From positions 10,498,945 through 10,562,944 of the forward strand of contig NC_134015.1 in the NCBI RefSeq assembly GCF_040712315.1: DNA of 64,000 bases. The letters run 5' to 3'. Source of the DNA: Castanea sativa. Its lineage: Eukaryota; Streptophyta; Magnoliopsida; Fagales; Fagaceae. Both the position numbers and the translations under genes were made by a program. Below, piece after piece: positions 21,601 through 31,840 of the stretch. The notes below the pieces were generated by a model. It was given only the letters and a program-made list of their open reading frames with translations. It made no database searches and was not told the DNA's origin. Position 1 is the first letter of the stretch. Each line of letters begins with the position of its first letter.

Positions 21601-24600
21601 TGAGATATCTTCAACAATGTTTTGGACAAGTTCAGATTCATCGTGGCTGCCATTCACAAACCATTTAACACGTGTAAACGAAATAAGAGCGTAAGCTAAC
21701 TAAAGTAAGCTAAAATCATAACTGAAGTATTCCTAATGATTTGAAAAAATTTATTCACTTTTTGTGTGTAACAAATTAGCTTTTGACACGAAGCTGCATA
21801 AAAAGTCTAGTTAGAGGAGGACATACTCAAATTGGAATACCATTCTATATATATACATATGACACAAATTTAAAATTTAGATGAGACACGTGGCGCAAAA
21901 TTAGACTCTAATTTAAAAAACTAATTAAATTAGAGTCTAACTTTTAAAATTTAGATAAGACACGTGACACAAAGTTAGACTCTAATTTAGAAAAACTAAT
22001 TAAATTAGAATCTAACTTTGCGCCACGTGTCTCATCTAAATTTTAAATTTGTGTCAAGTGAATTATTAGGTGCAAAAATTAAAAAGTCTAAATTCAATTA
22101 GATTCTAAATTGAATTTTAATTGGAGTTCAATTTTGCGCCATGTGTTCCAACTAATTTTTTAATTTTTGTGACAAATGAATTATTAGGTGCAAAATCGCG
22201 AAAAATCTAAAAATGCGTAAGTTGTAATTCTTACACCAAGTTTAATTTGAACTTGTGTGTATATACATATATACATACATACATATATATACATACTTAG
22301 AGAAAACCAAATCATATTCTACAATTAGAGTACAATTTTGCGCCCAGTATCCTAAATTATTTATTTTTAGAGAGTTTTATTTCTTAATTTTGGAGCCAAA
22401 TATGAAACCACACCATGAATATTCATCTAAGTGAGTTATTAAATACAAAAACCAAAAAGTCTAAAATTAATGAACGGTTAAAAAAAATTAAAAAAAAGTG
22501 CTACACAATATCAAAAATTAAGAATTAATAAACACAATTTTATAAAAATATGAACAATTTACATTTTCTACCTAATTATATTCTTATAAGATTTTTTAAA
22601 GAGTTAAGAAAATATAAGAATGACTATATATTAATAATATTTAAATTATATATAGAAAAATTATCCTATGTATCTTAATGTATTTTTTTAAGTATATTCA
22701 TGCATATGCATGGGGTTACAAGCTAATCTATATATCTATATATAAAATAATAGGTGAAGCAGAGAGAAACTAAAAATTACAATTCCAAATTATAGTTCCA
22801 ATTTTGCACCATGTGTCCTAAATTATTTATTCTTAAAGAGTTTTATTTCTTAATTTTAGAATCAAATGTAGGACCATATCATAAATATTCATCCCAGTGA
22901 GTTATTAAGTACAAAAACCAAAGAGTTTAGAATAAATAAATCGTAAAAAAAATTTAAAAAAAAAGTGCTTCACAATATTTTTTTTTTTTAAAAAAACATG
23001 AATAATTTATATTTTATACCTAATAATATCCTTACAAAATTTTTTAAAGAGTTAAAAATAATATAAAAAAGACTATCAATAGTATTTAAATTATATATAT
23101 GATTTATATTATGCTTCTTATTGTATATCTTTAAGTGTATCCATGTATATACATGGGATTACAAACTAGTCTATATATATAATAATAGGTAAAGCACAGA
23201 AAAATCCAATTAAATTTCAAATTGGAATTCAATTAGAGTCTAATTTTACTCTATATGTCTCATCCATTCTAAATTTTAGAATTTTGTGCCAAGTGAGTTA
23301 ATTTAGTGTAAAAATTGAATTTCAATTAAAGTTTAATTTTGGGCCACATGTCCCATCTAATGTAAATTTTTAAATTTTTGTGCCAAATAAGTTAATTTAG
23401 TATAGAAAACGAGGAGTCCAATATAATAAACCATAAAAAACATAATCATATAACTAAAAAAAATTTAAATTTATAAGTCATCTATATATCTATATATATA
23501 ATAATAGCTAAAACTAAGAGAAACTCAAATTATAATTCAAAATTAGAGTTCCAATTTTGCACCAAGTGTCTTAAATTTTTTATTCTTAAAGAGTTTCATT
23601 TCTTAATTTTAGAATCAAATATGAGACCACATCATAAATATTCATACAAGTGAGTTATTAAGTACAAAAACCAAATAGTCTAAACTAAATTAATCTTAAA
23701 AAAAAAGTGCTTCACAATAATTCTTAAAAAAAACTTTTACAATTTACATTTTATACCTAATAATATCCTTACAAAATTTTTTAAAGAGTTAACAAAATAT
23801 AAAAAGGACTATCAATAGTACTTAAATTATATATATGCATCTTATTGTATATCTTTAAGTATTTTCATGATTATGCATGAGATTACAAGCTCGTACATAT
23901 TAATAGGTAAACCTTAGAGAAAATTGAATTAGAATTTGAAATTATAATCCAATTTTATGCCATATGTCTAAATCTATGTGGGAACTGCACCATAATTATC
24001 CACTTAATTTTATGTCATGTGTCTAAATTACAATCACATATACTCAATAAAAATCACATATTTCTCAAAAATAAATAAAATAAATGACTACATAACAAAA
24101 ATTACTACACGTTCTATCTTATTAAAGATTTAAAAAAAAAATTATTATACGTAGTATTAAATTTAGTTAAGAATTTTAATATGTGACTAATTACGTTTAC
24201 TTTCAAAAAATAATTTGACTAATTATCTATACTTTATGATAAAAATTGTGTATAATTTTAAATTTATATGTATGCATGCGTTACATGATTTTAAAAAAAA
24301 ATTAATGAATCTTAAAAAAAAAAAAAAGTGCTTCACAATATTTTTTTTTTTTTTAAAAACATGGACAATTTACAATTTATACCTAATAATATCCTTAGAA
24401 AAAATTTTAAGAGTTAACAAAATATAAAAATGACTATCAATAGTATTTAAATTATATATATATATATACGAATTATATTATGCATTTTATTGTATATCTT
24501 CAAGTGTTTTCATGCATATGCATGAGGTTACAAGCTAGTACATATTAATAGGTAAAACTTAGAAAAAATTGAATTAGAATTTGAAATTATAATCCAACTT

Positions 24601-26541
24601 TGTGCCATGTGTCTAAATCTATGTGGGAACTACATCATAATTATCCACTTAAACTTGTGCCACGTTTCTACTTAAGTTTTTAAATCTTTGTGTCAAATGA
24701 GTTAATGAGTACAAAATACTAAGAATCTAATATTAATAAACTATAAAATTTAAATTAAAAAAATCACATATACTCAATAAAAATCACCACCTGTTTTAAA
24801 AATAAAATAAAATAAAAATTACTACATAACAAAAATCACTACACATTCTATCTTATTAAAAAATTTAAAAAAAATGATTATATGTAGTATTAAATTTAGG
24901 TAAGAATATTAATATGTGACTAATTACGTTTACTTTAAAAAAATAATTTAACTAATTATCTATATTTTATGATAAAAATTGTGTTTAATTTTAAATGTAT
25001 CGATATGTATGCATAAATGCATGTGTTACACACTTTTAAAAAAAAATAATGACTATTATTTATATTTTTATAATAAAAATTTTGTTTAATTTTAAAAGCA
25101 TCCATGTGTTTGCATGGAGTTACATGTTAGTATATATCAATAGGTAAAACTAAGAGAAAATCCAACTAGATTTCAAATTAAAATTCAATTAGAGTCTAAT
25201 TTTGCACCACATGTTCTATCTAATCTAAGTTTTTAAATTTTTATACCGAGTTAATTCAGTGTAAAAATTTAATTTTAATTAATGTTTAATTTTGCGTCAT
25301 GTGTATCATCTAATCTAAGTTTTTTAAATTTTATATCAAATGAGTTAATTTACTGTAGAAAACGAGAAGTCCAACATAAATAAACCATGAAAAATATAAT
25401 CATATATTTAACTCAATATATAAAATTAGAGGAAAAGAGAGTTTTGAATGATTTTATATTTATGAGCCTTTTTTTGTATAACTAAAAACAGTTCAAATTT
25501 ATTAGTCATGTATGTAATATACCATTACTATATATGGTCCATTATTAACTAGGTAAAATATAAATATATATTTATATATTGCTTTTTTTAAACCAAAGTT
25601 TAGGGAATTAAATTATAATCAAAATTGTTTCTCAAAAAAAAATTATAATCAAAATTGAAGTTTGTTTTTGTTAGCTTTCCATACAAATTAAACTATTTAG
25701 ATTTTTGCTGTTTTTTTTAATTGCTTTTTTAAACCAAAGTTTAGAGAAAATTCATTAAAATCAAAATTGGATTTTGCTATTTTTAGCTTTCCATACAAAC
25801 TAAATTTTTTAGATTTTTGCTATGATTTTTTTCTTTGAAATAACGATCATATTTTTTATATTGTTTCTATTTAGATATTTTGTATACAAAAATATTGAAA
25901 GTAACAAATTGTAATTGAGCTTAACGATCTCATGCATCTATTCACATTCAATTTAGAAGATATTATTTAACCAATTTATTATTTTATTTTGTATTATATT
26001 TAGTAAAATTTCACAAACAATAATTATGAATTGTTATTGTAAATGTAGTATCCAAAAGTAATTTTCAAAATTATGTAATAGCAATGTAATAAGAAACTTG
26101 TCATAACCAATATTATGAAAATTGCAAGAAAAAACTATTTTAGTACCTCCAAATTTTTTGGTCAAATTTTGTCATATATGTTTAATAACTCAAACTAACA
26201 TAAAAAACACCACTACAATTCATAATTTTTTTGGGTCAAATTTTGTCATATATGTTTAATAACTCAAACTAACATAAAAAACACCACTACAATTTAATTT
26301 TTGTGCGTAATCACGAGTTACATACTATATTCTAAATTAGATTTTAATTGAAATCCAATTTTGCGCCACATGTCTATCTAATTTTTTAATTTTAGTGAAA
26401 ATGAATTATTGGTGCAAAAACCGAAAAATCTAAATCCAATTAAATTCTAAATCATATATATATAATGAGAAATCATTACATATTTTAGAAATGTATAGTT
26501 TAAAAAAGTATAAGCTAATATCATGCATAATTTGAACCTCG

Positions 26542-26596
<55 letters not shown>

Positions 26597-28265
26597 GAAC
26601 CGTGTAATTGTGATTATTATAGGACAAAGTTTATCTACAAAATCGGTTGTAAGCTTACATATTTTGAAAATCTAACTATTAAATTATATATATTTTCTTA
26701 ATAAACATGTCAAATTTTGTGTCAATTAGATATTATTTACTATATAATCTATAAGTTTATATTTTATGCATAATTTTAAACTACAAAAACTTGCAATTTA
26801 AACAATTTATTGAAGAGATAGCTATTAATTTTTAATTTTCTAGAAATTTTGCAAGCATAGAGAATATAAAATGAAGATGTAATCCAATAGTAAATTTGTC
26901 ATTATTCATATCTAATAAAAAGATATTGAATAAGAATATAGTTTTAGCCTACAACCAATTTTGTAACTAAACTTTGTCACTGTTTTTAATTGTACCTATG
27001 CATATACACAAGGTTACACACTAATTATTTTAAAATACTAATGAATTAAGTTTTTATTTCAAATTTTTCTATATAATATGCAGCATAAATTCCTAATTAA
27101 TAATTGATAAGATAATATAATATTAAGTTCTTCTATTTCCATCATTATTACTAAAATAATGAGATATGGAAAAGAAAAGAATACTTTCATAATTTAGTAA
27201 AATTATATAATAAAAAAATATAATATCAAACAATTAATGGTAGTCCATATTGAATAACATATATAGCTAAACCTCAAAGAAAATTCAATTATATTATACG
27301 TGAATTCTCAATTTTGTATCATATGTCCTATCCAATTTTTAATTTTTGTATTAAGTGAATTATTGAGAGTAAAAATCAAAAAGTCTGAATCCAATTAGAT
27401 TTTAAATTAAATTTTAATTAGAGTCTAATTTTGCTCCACATGTCCATCTAATTTTTTAAATTTTTATGATAAATAAATTATTAAGTGCAAAAATAGAAAT
27501 AATTTAATTTAATTTAATTATAAATCATATTGGCGAAATGTATGATTTAAAAAATGTGTAAATTAATACCACCTATAATTTGAACTTATAAAAAAAAAAA
27601 AAGTATAATTTGACTTGTGTATTTGTGATTATTTTTCATTTTACCATGTATATGCACGGGTTTACCACTACCAAACTTTAATGGTGATCACAAAAACTAT
27701 TAAAACATATTAAGAACTTGCATTAAAAAAAAAACAAACAAACAAACAAACTCCTTAAGAACAACTAACAAGAGTAATCGCTAAGTATATACCTCTGTTT
27801 GGAGTCCCGACCAGAGAGATTGGCTGCTTCACATAGAGCTTTCCTCCACCTTTGTATCTTCTTTTTATCATTAAATTTTTCTTCGTGCATAGTTAATGCT
27901 TCCCCAAACTTTCCTTCTTGCTTACGAACTTCTGATGGATCCACTTTGTAAAACACCGGTAGCACTAATTGCTTATTTGTTTTACACTCAACAATCTTAG
28001 CAAGTTCTTCCAAACACCAGGTAAAGAATGCATAATTTTCAGAAAATACGATTATTGCCGTGGTTGAGTTTTCAATAGTTTTGAGAAGTTCTACAGAAAT
28101 TTCTTCTCCTCTAGGGAGATCATTATCGATGAATGTGTAAATACCTCTCTGACACAAAACCTTGTGCAAATGGCTTACAAAACCATGACGGGTATCTTTA
28201 CCTGTGAAACTCAAGAAGACATCAAAGTTTTTGGGTTGGTGGGTGGAAGAGGAAGATGAGGCCAT
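18143..28265 (-). CDS. TIR-NBS-LRR resistance gene, nearly intact (TNL-2)
   Basis: Five exons in phase: TIR 28265-27793, NBS 21646-20542, LRR 20366-20091, LRR 19983-19261, C-JID 19150-18602 (stop TGA). Coding length is 3126 nt, predicting about 1041 residues, normal for an N-like TNL. All splice sites are GT..AG. The product would be a cytoplasmic or nuclear immune receptor with TIR NADase, ATPase switch, LRR sensor and post-LRR domain. Intron 1 is 6146 bp because of repeats. After the TGA, the frame stays open to 18143 and encodes the same basic tail as TNL-1, so the tail was cut by one nonsense change. The receptor core is complete, and function is plausible but unproven. Confidence 0.85.
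18602..19150 (-). CDS. TNL-2 exon 5: C-JID domain
   Basis: The acceptor is GCATGCAG|TTT. The exon begins FRELIGVPPNLPPCLGV; the C-JID core is visible as EIPSCFNHQRNGNLISFLIG followed by PEFPTIALCVAF, and ends with HVQCICPQPQ. The TGA at 18604-18602 comes right after CIQP. TNL-1 reads QPQNRQISKR at the same place, so the stop replaces a sense codon of the linker into the tail; the C-JID fold itself is complete. Confidence 0.85.
   Translation of the reverse strand, partial: FRELIGVPPNLPPCLGVTSHMLMGTPSFTTISRASAFPFGKYVNNEIPSCFNHQRNGNLISFLIGPEFPTIALCVAFEPPNDFGFYCHAIISINGSKQMTKNIMIVESWGYEHMCFSCISLQELFEGFNLGDQNLVEIFCQTSPLPSGEKSPNIECIGVHVQCICPQPQKSTIFHDNYCIQP
19261..19983 (-). CDS. TNL-2 exon 4: leucine-rich repeats
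   Basis: 723 nt, phase 0, acceptor ttcacag|ATT, donor CATCGG|GTATCT. It begins IRALEFVTHVDLSYCPFIRK and includes NIKELDLSGCENLVEIENSV, LIGLRELYIAGLG and LPESISRCERLHWLHI. Compared with TNL-1 it is about 30 codons shorter: after SVGRLDRL the usual repeat is replaced by AVGYFGLCLSLQTSPRSF, which does not follow the LRR spacing. This looks like a local deletion or a pair of compensating frameshifts, and would change the recognition surface. Confidence 0.85.
20091..20366 (-). CDS. TNL-2 exon 3: first LRR block
   Basis: 276 nt (92 codons), phase 0, acceptor ATTAG|GGA, donor ATGCAG|GTATTG. It encodes GSDRIRGIMLRSPESKSTMV, MKNLRFLIIRNVHFHGGLEY, LPNGLRLLDWDAYPFSSLPS and RNRMVEPLMQ, the canonical junction after the NB-ARC. 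Confidence 0.88.
20542..21646 (-). CDS. TNL-2 exon 2: NB-ARC domain
   Basis: 1105 nt (one base completing a split Ser codon, then 368 codons). Motifs in order: P-loop GIYGLGGVGKTTIAKAI, RNBS-A (FEVKIFLENIRE), kinase-2 RVLIILDDVDNL, RNBS-B ASGSRIIVTTREKHLL, GLPL (AKGLPLALVVMG), RNBS-D HIFLDIACFFKGY, MHD as LWMHDLLQQMGREIVRQES. All key residues are canonical, so ATP/ADP switching is expected to work. The acceptor is ggcag|C at 21647-21648, the donor ATG|GTAAAA. Confidence 0.92.
21861..22054. repeat. Inverted repeat with 55-bp arms
   Basis: Arms 21861-21915 and 22000-22054 are complementary at 53 of 55 positions. The block between (about 21936-21990) is a direct copy of the left arm. Each carries acacgtg-type sequence, the shared motif of the Helitron-like units here. 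Transcribed as part of the intron, it would fold into a long hairpin. Confidence 0.8.
22727..23169 (+). mobile_element. Helitron-like element, best complete unit (443 bp)
   Basis: It starts TCTATATATCTATATATAAA directly after ...AGCTAA of the preceding unit, and ends with a hairpin (ccatgtatatacatgg) followed by GATTACAAACTAG and T. A TC 5' end, a short 3' hairpin about 10 nt from a CTAG/CTRR end, and insertion between A and T are Helitron features. No Rep/helicase coding, so non-autonomous. Confidence 0.6.
23481..23893 (+). mobile_element. Helitron-like unit
   Basis: It begins TCTATATATCTATATATATA and ends with catgattatgcatgagattacaagctcg, a decayed version of the hairpin and CTAG end. The interior (cttaattttagaatcaaat, gtgcttcacaat) is homologous to 22727-23169. 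The block 23170-23480 before it has a good 5' end but no hairpin, so is truncated. Confidence 0.5.
23894..24538 (+). mobile_element. Helitron-like unit
   Basis: A degenerate 5' end (tacatattaataggtaaacc) and a clear 3' end: catgcatatgcatg hairpin, then AGGTTACAAGCTAG. Confidence 0.5.
24539..25130 (+). mobile_element. Helitron-like unit
   Basis: It starts tacatattaataggtaaaac immediately after the previous CTAG, and ends ccatgtgtttgcatgg then AGTTACATGTTAG. Interior text repeats that of 23894-24538 with about 0.6-kb spacing. Confidence 0.5.
25610..25657. mobile_element. Poly(A)-stub insertion with 18-bp target duplication
   Basis: aaattataatcaaaattg is present twice, perfectly, at 25610-25627 and 25640-25657, separated only by tttctcaaaaaa (12 bp). 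Confidence 0.6.
26161..26308 (+). repeat. 74-bp perfect tandem duplication
   Basis: gtcaaattttgtcatatatg begins at 26161 and again at 26235; the two units match essentially base for base, including aacaccactacaatt, so the duplication is recent compared with its surroundings. Confidence 0.85.
26548..26592 (+). repeat. (TA)n microsatellite
   Basis: About 22 TA units inside a Helitron-like block. Confidence 0.85.
26623..26978. mobile_element. TIR MITE, copy 1 of 2
   Basis: The left end gacaaagtttatctacaaaa and the inverted right end gacaaagtttagttacaaaa form a terminal repeat of about 32 bp. The element (356 bp) interrupts a Helitron-like 3' region. A second copy lies at 32695-33081. No ORF; superfamily undecided. 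Confidence 0.65.
27793..28265 (-). CDS. TNL-2 exon 1: TIR domain
   Basis: ATG at 28265 starts MASSSSSTHQPKNFDVFLSF, the typical TNL leader. The domain continues TGKDTRHGFVSHLHKVL, FIDNDLPRGEEISVELLKTI, SENYAFFTWCLEELAKIVEC and LPVFYKVDPSEVRKQEGKFG. The catalytic Glu of WCLEEL and the S-H of the AE interface (FVSHL) are present. Unusual are TGKDTR where nearly all relatives have RGEDTR, and AFFTW where ASSTW is usual. The exon ends in phase 2 at CAGAG|GTATAT, which joins the NBS exon in frame. If intron 1 is retained, nine more codons follow before a stop (27767-27765), giving a 166-residue TIR-only protein. Confidence 0.88.
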
Positions 28266-28266
28266 T

Positions 28267-28370
28267 GGGATTTAAGAGTAGAAAGATGAGAAGATCTGTA
28301 GGAAGGAGAAGGAGAGCTGGGATTTACGAATAGACGGATGAGAAGATCTAAAGGGAGGAGAAGGAGAGCT
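28267..28370 (-). repeat. 52-bp tandem duplication just upstream of the TNL-2 start
   Basis: gggattta...gaaggagagct occurs at 28267-28318 and 28319-28370 with few differences. It lies in the probable 5' UTR, two bases before the ATG on the minus strand, and is purine-rich on the plus strand (pyrimidine-rich in the mRNA). Confidence 0.8.
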
Positions 28371-29620
28371 GTGGATGAGTTTGTAAATATAATTGAAGTA
28401 AGCGAAAAAGGAATTAGGAAAAGGGTGACTGAATGCAAGCAAGAGGAGACTCTAATATATAGTCCTAAGACCATCATCAACTTAAAAAAGGGGAAGCCGG
28501 AAACCCGGAGGAAAGAAGAAAACTTTTTTTTGTTCATGTCAGTACTTTTTTTCTTTTTTGGCCTTGTACTTCGCGTAACTATGTAAGTACTTAATCAAAC
28601 TGTGAGCATGCATTTACCCGTTGGGGAATTTCTTTTCTTTTCTTTTTTATCTATTTTTCTTGTTAAATTAAAATATACAATAAAAGTAGATATCGTTATT
28701 CCTAAATATTATTCAATTTAACAACAAATTTATCAAAAAATATTTTACTAAGGGATATACTTAAGATATTTATTAATAAATATTTTATAAAAAAATTTTA
28801 TAGAAAAATAGCTAATTATTTTTATAAAATTTTATTTATGGTACGGTTTGGATTGTGCTAAAGGCCGAACTCATTCAGCCTTTTCCTCTTTTTTTCTTTT
28901 TTCCTCCTGCTGCACTTTTCATCTCAAGGGGATAAATTACTGTGTACATACTGTACAGTTACTATATATGTACTGTGCATATACTGTACAGTTCATGTTC
29001 ACGTACTTTTTAGTAATTTTTTAATTAAAATGGGACAAATCACTGCTGCACATCTCATCTCAAGGGGACAAATCATTATGCACATACTGCGCATGTATTG
29101 TGCAGTCACTATGAACGTACTTTTTAGCAATTTTTTAATTAAAAGTGAATCTCACGGTATTATTTACATATTTAAAAATTATTTTATTACAGTATTTTCA
29201 GTTCTTAATTTTTATCTATATCCAAATATATCCAAATGTACTCTATATATACCTATATTTTTTAAATTGACGATTGATAAATGGTCTAAGGCATTCATGA
29301 AACGCACTCATCAAAAATATAAATATTAAGTTCAAGAGAGACCCACACGTTTTTACTTTTTCTGAAAAAGTAGCTATCTTTAGTCACCGCTCACTCAGAT
29401 TTGAGATATCATCAAGTAAGTTTTTCTCTTTCTTATAGATTTCCCCTCTTTTTCCTTGAGATTGTCAAAGTCAGTTCTACTATGCACACATCATCAGATT
29501 TTCCCCCTTTATTTTCTTGACGTACACTCATTTTTATCGAAACTTTCTCCCTCTCTCTCACATGGTCTCGTCATAGATCCACTACAACAAATAAGTGAGT
29601 ACCTCCTACAAAGAAAGAGT
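28371..29620. other. TNL-2 5' region and local duplication
   Basis: No other gene. At 28919-29150 a block is repeated with a 137-bp offset (atctcaagggga, then acgtactttttag and ttttttaattaaaa), containing palindrome-like tactgtacagta motifs. The sequence gcaagcaagaggagact at about 28435 recurs at 30220 and, weaker, at 36010 and 50095. I could not place a TATA box or start site with confidence. Confidence 0.5.
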
Positions 29621-29625
29621 ATGAA

Positions 29626-29853
29626 GTGTGCGTTTCAGGTGTTTAATTTTATCAATTTATTGATTCTGAAAAAAAAATTTATTAATTTATTTTATTATTT
29701 AGTCTATTTTTATTATTATTTATGGATCTTATTATATTTTTTTATACTATTTATGGATCCTATTATATTATTTCAACTAACTTTTACTTTTATCTATAAT
29801 ACTTTTAATAAAAATTTTAATTTCAATAAAATAAGCAGATTTTAAATAGACCC
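29626..29853 (+). mobile_element. Dispersed MITE, copy 2 of 3
   Basis: Same unit as 1886-2085, starting GTGTGCGTTTCA and ending TTTAAATAGACC. It carries an internal poly(A)-stub pattern: tttatcaatttatt (29648-29661) repeated at 29678-29691 around gattctgaaaaaaaaa. Confidence 0.5.
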
Positions 29854-30273
29854 AAAATCTCGCTTGAAGTGAGTACAATACTATTATAATTATATTTAAA
29901 TAAAAAAAATCACACTAATATGAGTCAATTTTTAAGTAAAATTATATAAATTTTACATATAATTTTATTATACATAAATTAATGAGACTAACATAACATT
30001 CACTTTCACATTAATAATAAAAGGATTTTGTTAATATGTGTTCTTAAGGCACACGATAATTAATTATTTTTAATAATATTTTCTCTACAATTAAAAAAAT
30101 TTTAATTTTATTTTAATTTTTAATAAAATATCTTTAAAAATAAATGACTTAAGTACATACATTAGCCGGACACGTAATAAAAAGCATAAGCGTGCAACAC
30201 ATGGAACGAGGGAAGTGATTATTGCAAGCAAGAGGAGACTTTGACGTAGTCTTGCTTTTGGTGGGGCTAGTAC

Positions 30274-30323
30274 ACTTTTTAAACTTTTTTCTTTTTAATT
30301 TTAGAATAACTTTTTAAACTTTT
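30274..30323. mobile_element. Short A/T-run insertion with 15-bp duplication, empty site known
   Basis: actttttaaactttt at 30274-30288 and 30309-30323 (perfect) flanks ttctttttaattttagaata. Module C at 36061-36076 has a single such copy, i.e. the uninserted state. Confidence 0.6.
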
Positions 30324-30402
30324 GAAAGTCACACTTTTACATTGCAATATCATGGAACTTTCTGGGTGAAACCCAAAATAACTCTTTGAATTGAACATTA
30401 TT

Positions 30403-30489
30403 ACAACCGTACTTGTCTTTTTTTTCTTTGGGTAGAAACAACCATACTTGTCTCTTTTTTTTGTTTGGTAGAAACAACCGTACCTGTCA
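30403..30489. repeat. Serial stub insertions: three copies of acaaccgtacttgtc
   Basis: acaacc(g/a)tac(t/c)tgtc at 30403, 30438 and 30474, separated by two similar spacers, each a T run ending in ggtagaa. Either two insertions at one spot or one insertion then a tandem duplication. Confidence 0.6.
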
Positions 30490-30672
30490 CTACGATCACA
30501 TTTCACATTGCAAAATCTATTCCTCACGCGTAAAATGGGCCCTTACATAAAATTCGACCTTATTGTGAATTCATTTTCTGAGAACAGTAACTTCTAAACA
30601 CTTCACATATAATAAATGAAAATATTAAAGTTATTATATATTTTACTATATAAAGTATAAACTAACGTAAGG

Positions 30673-31840
30673 AGACATGGTAAAACAGGTCATAATTTTT
30701 TTATCCGACCCTACTCAAAAAATACTTAATTCAAACTCGATTTTTTTGACCCCAAGCAAAAACGAGTTAACCCATGACCCAACTCATGTTTTTTGCGGGT
30801 CAACCCGATCCGACCCAAACAATTTTTTAAAACTTTATTTTTTATAAAAAAAATTAAGAAATATTGGTTTAATTGTTTGTTGTGAACTTTAAGAAAACAA
30901 TTGAGATATTTACATAACTGCATGCAAATTAATTAAAAGATAAATGGTTAAACATTCTGTAATGAGTAAAGCTTTTTAAATATCAAATAGCAAAGTACAT
31001 GCCAAGATAATCTAGTTACAGTAGAGTTAAAAACATAAATTTAAAATTGTAGACATGTGTGAGAAACATTCACAAGTGTGAAAATGGTGAAGTCTAAGTA
31101 TCAAATAGTTTTTTTTTTTTGCTAGAAAAATAGCATAAATTATGAATGCTTAGACCTATTTTTTAACAATTTATGTCCAAAATAAACGATTTTTCAAAAT
31201 AAAATTTTCTATTTCCTAAAGTGTGTGTTGCTTAACAGTGATATGATATTCATAAAAGAAACCATGTATAAATAAGTAAACAATCAAACTTTAATATATA
31301 TATATATATATATATATCAAATTAAAAAAGAGTGTCAACCACAATTGATAATAGATTATAAAATTAAATTTCAAGATTGTAAATTTCTTATATTTTTTAT
31401 TCTTTGTCAAATGAGTTATCCAATAAGTCATTTGAAATTTTAGTTTTATATTTTGGGATATTGATATTATGTAGAAATAAAACTTGTGTATTTGTTTTAC
31501 TTATTTTTGTGTTATTTTGTTTTAGATAGCAATGATAGGATTTGTATAATTTTAAAATTATTGAATTAAGTATTAATAAGTTTAACTGATTTCATTCTTG
31601 ATATAAGTGGTGAATTCAAAGTAATGCATTTTACATCGAGTAATTTGTTGCATAACTTTCCAAATGGCAAATACATGTTATTTTCTTTATTAAAAAAATC
31701 ATGTGAAAAATATAGGTCAACCTTACCCGACCTGACCCACAACCCGATTGACTTGAACCCGTTTTTAACCTGCTTAAAATGACCTATTTTTTACCCGCAA
31801 CCTGATTGACCCGATCCGAACCTGCTCGTTTTCCATGTCT
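30673..31840. mobile_element. Probable hAT-like remnant
   Basis: Ends agacatggtaaaacaggtc and, inverted, agacatggaaaacgagcagg pair. Subterminal regions are full of gacccgacc/gggtcaacccg motifs, usual for plant hAT MITEs. No 8-bp duplication could be found, and no transposase is encoded. Confidence 0.4.

Larger units (their letters stand above)
21647..27792 (-). other. TNL-2 intron 1, 6.1 kb of repeats
   Basis: Splice signals match in phase (AG|GTATAT donor, ggcag acceptor), and TNL-1 has the same intron at only 909 bp. The extra 5.2 kb is AT-rich (long runs of A/T) and made of Helitron-like units, a TIR MITE, an inverted repeat and a 74-bp tandem duplication. No ORF with recognisable protein content lies within. 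Confidence 0.75.
30221..30600. repeat. Duplicated module C, copy 1
   Basis: Shared with 36005-36240 and 50090-50300: ggagact...gtagtcttgcttttgg, acttttaaacttt, gcaatatcatgga, gaaacccaaaataac, ctcacgcg and gagaacagtaa. This copy has gained two insertions with target duplications (30274-30323 and 30403-30489). Confidence 0.65.

Noticed and set aside
24215..24427. 70-codon ORF in intron 1 of TNL-2
   Set aside because: Lys/Phe runs from A and T tracts in Helitron-like sequence.
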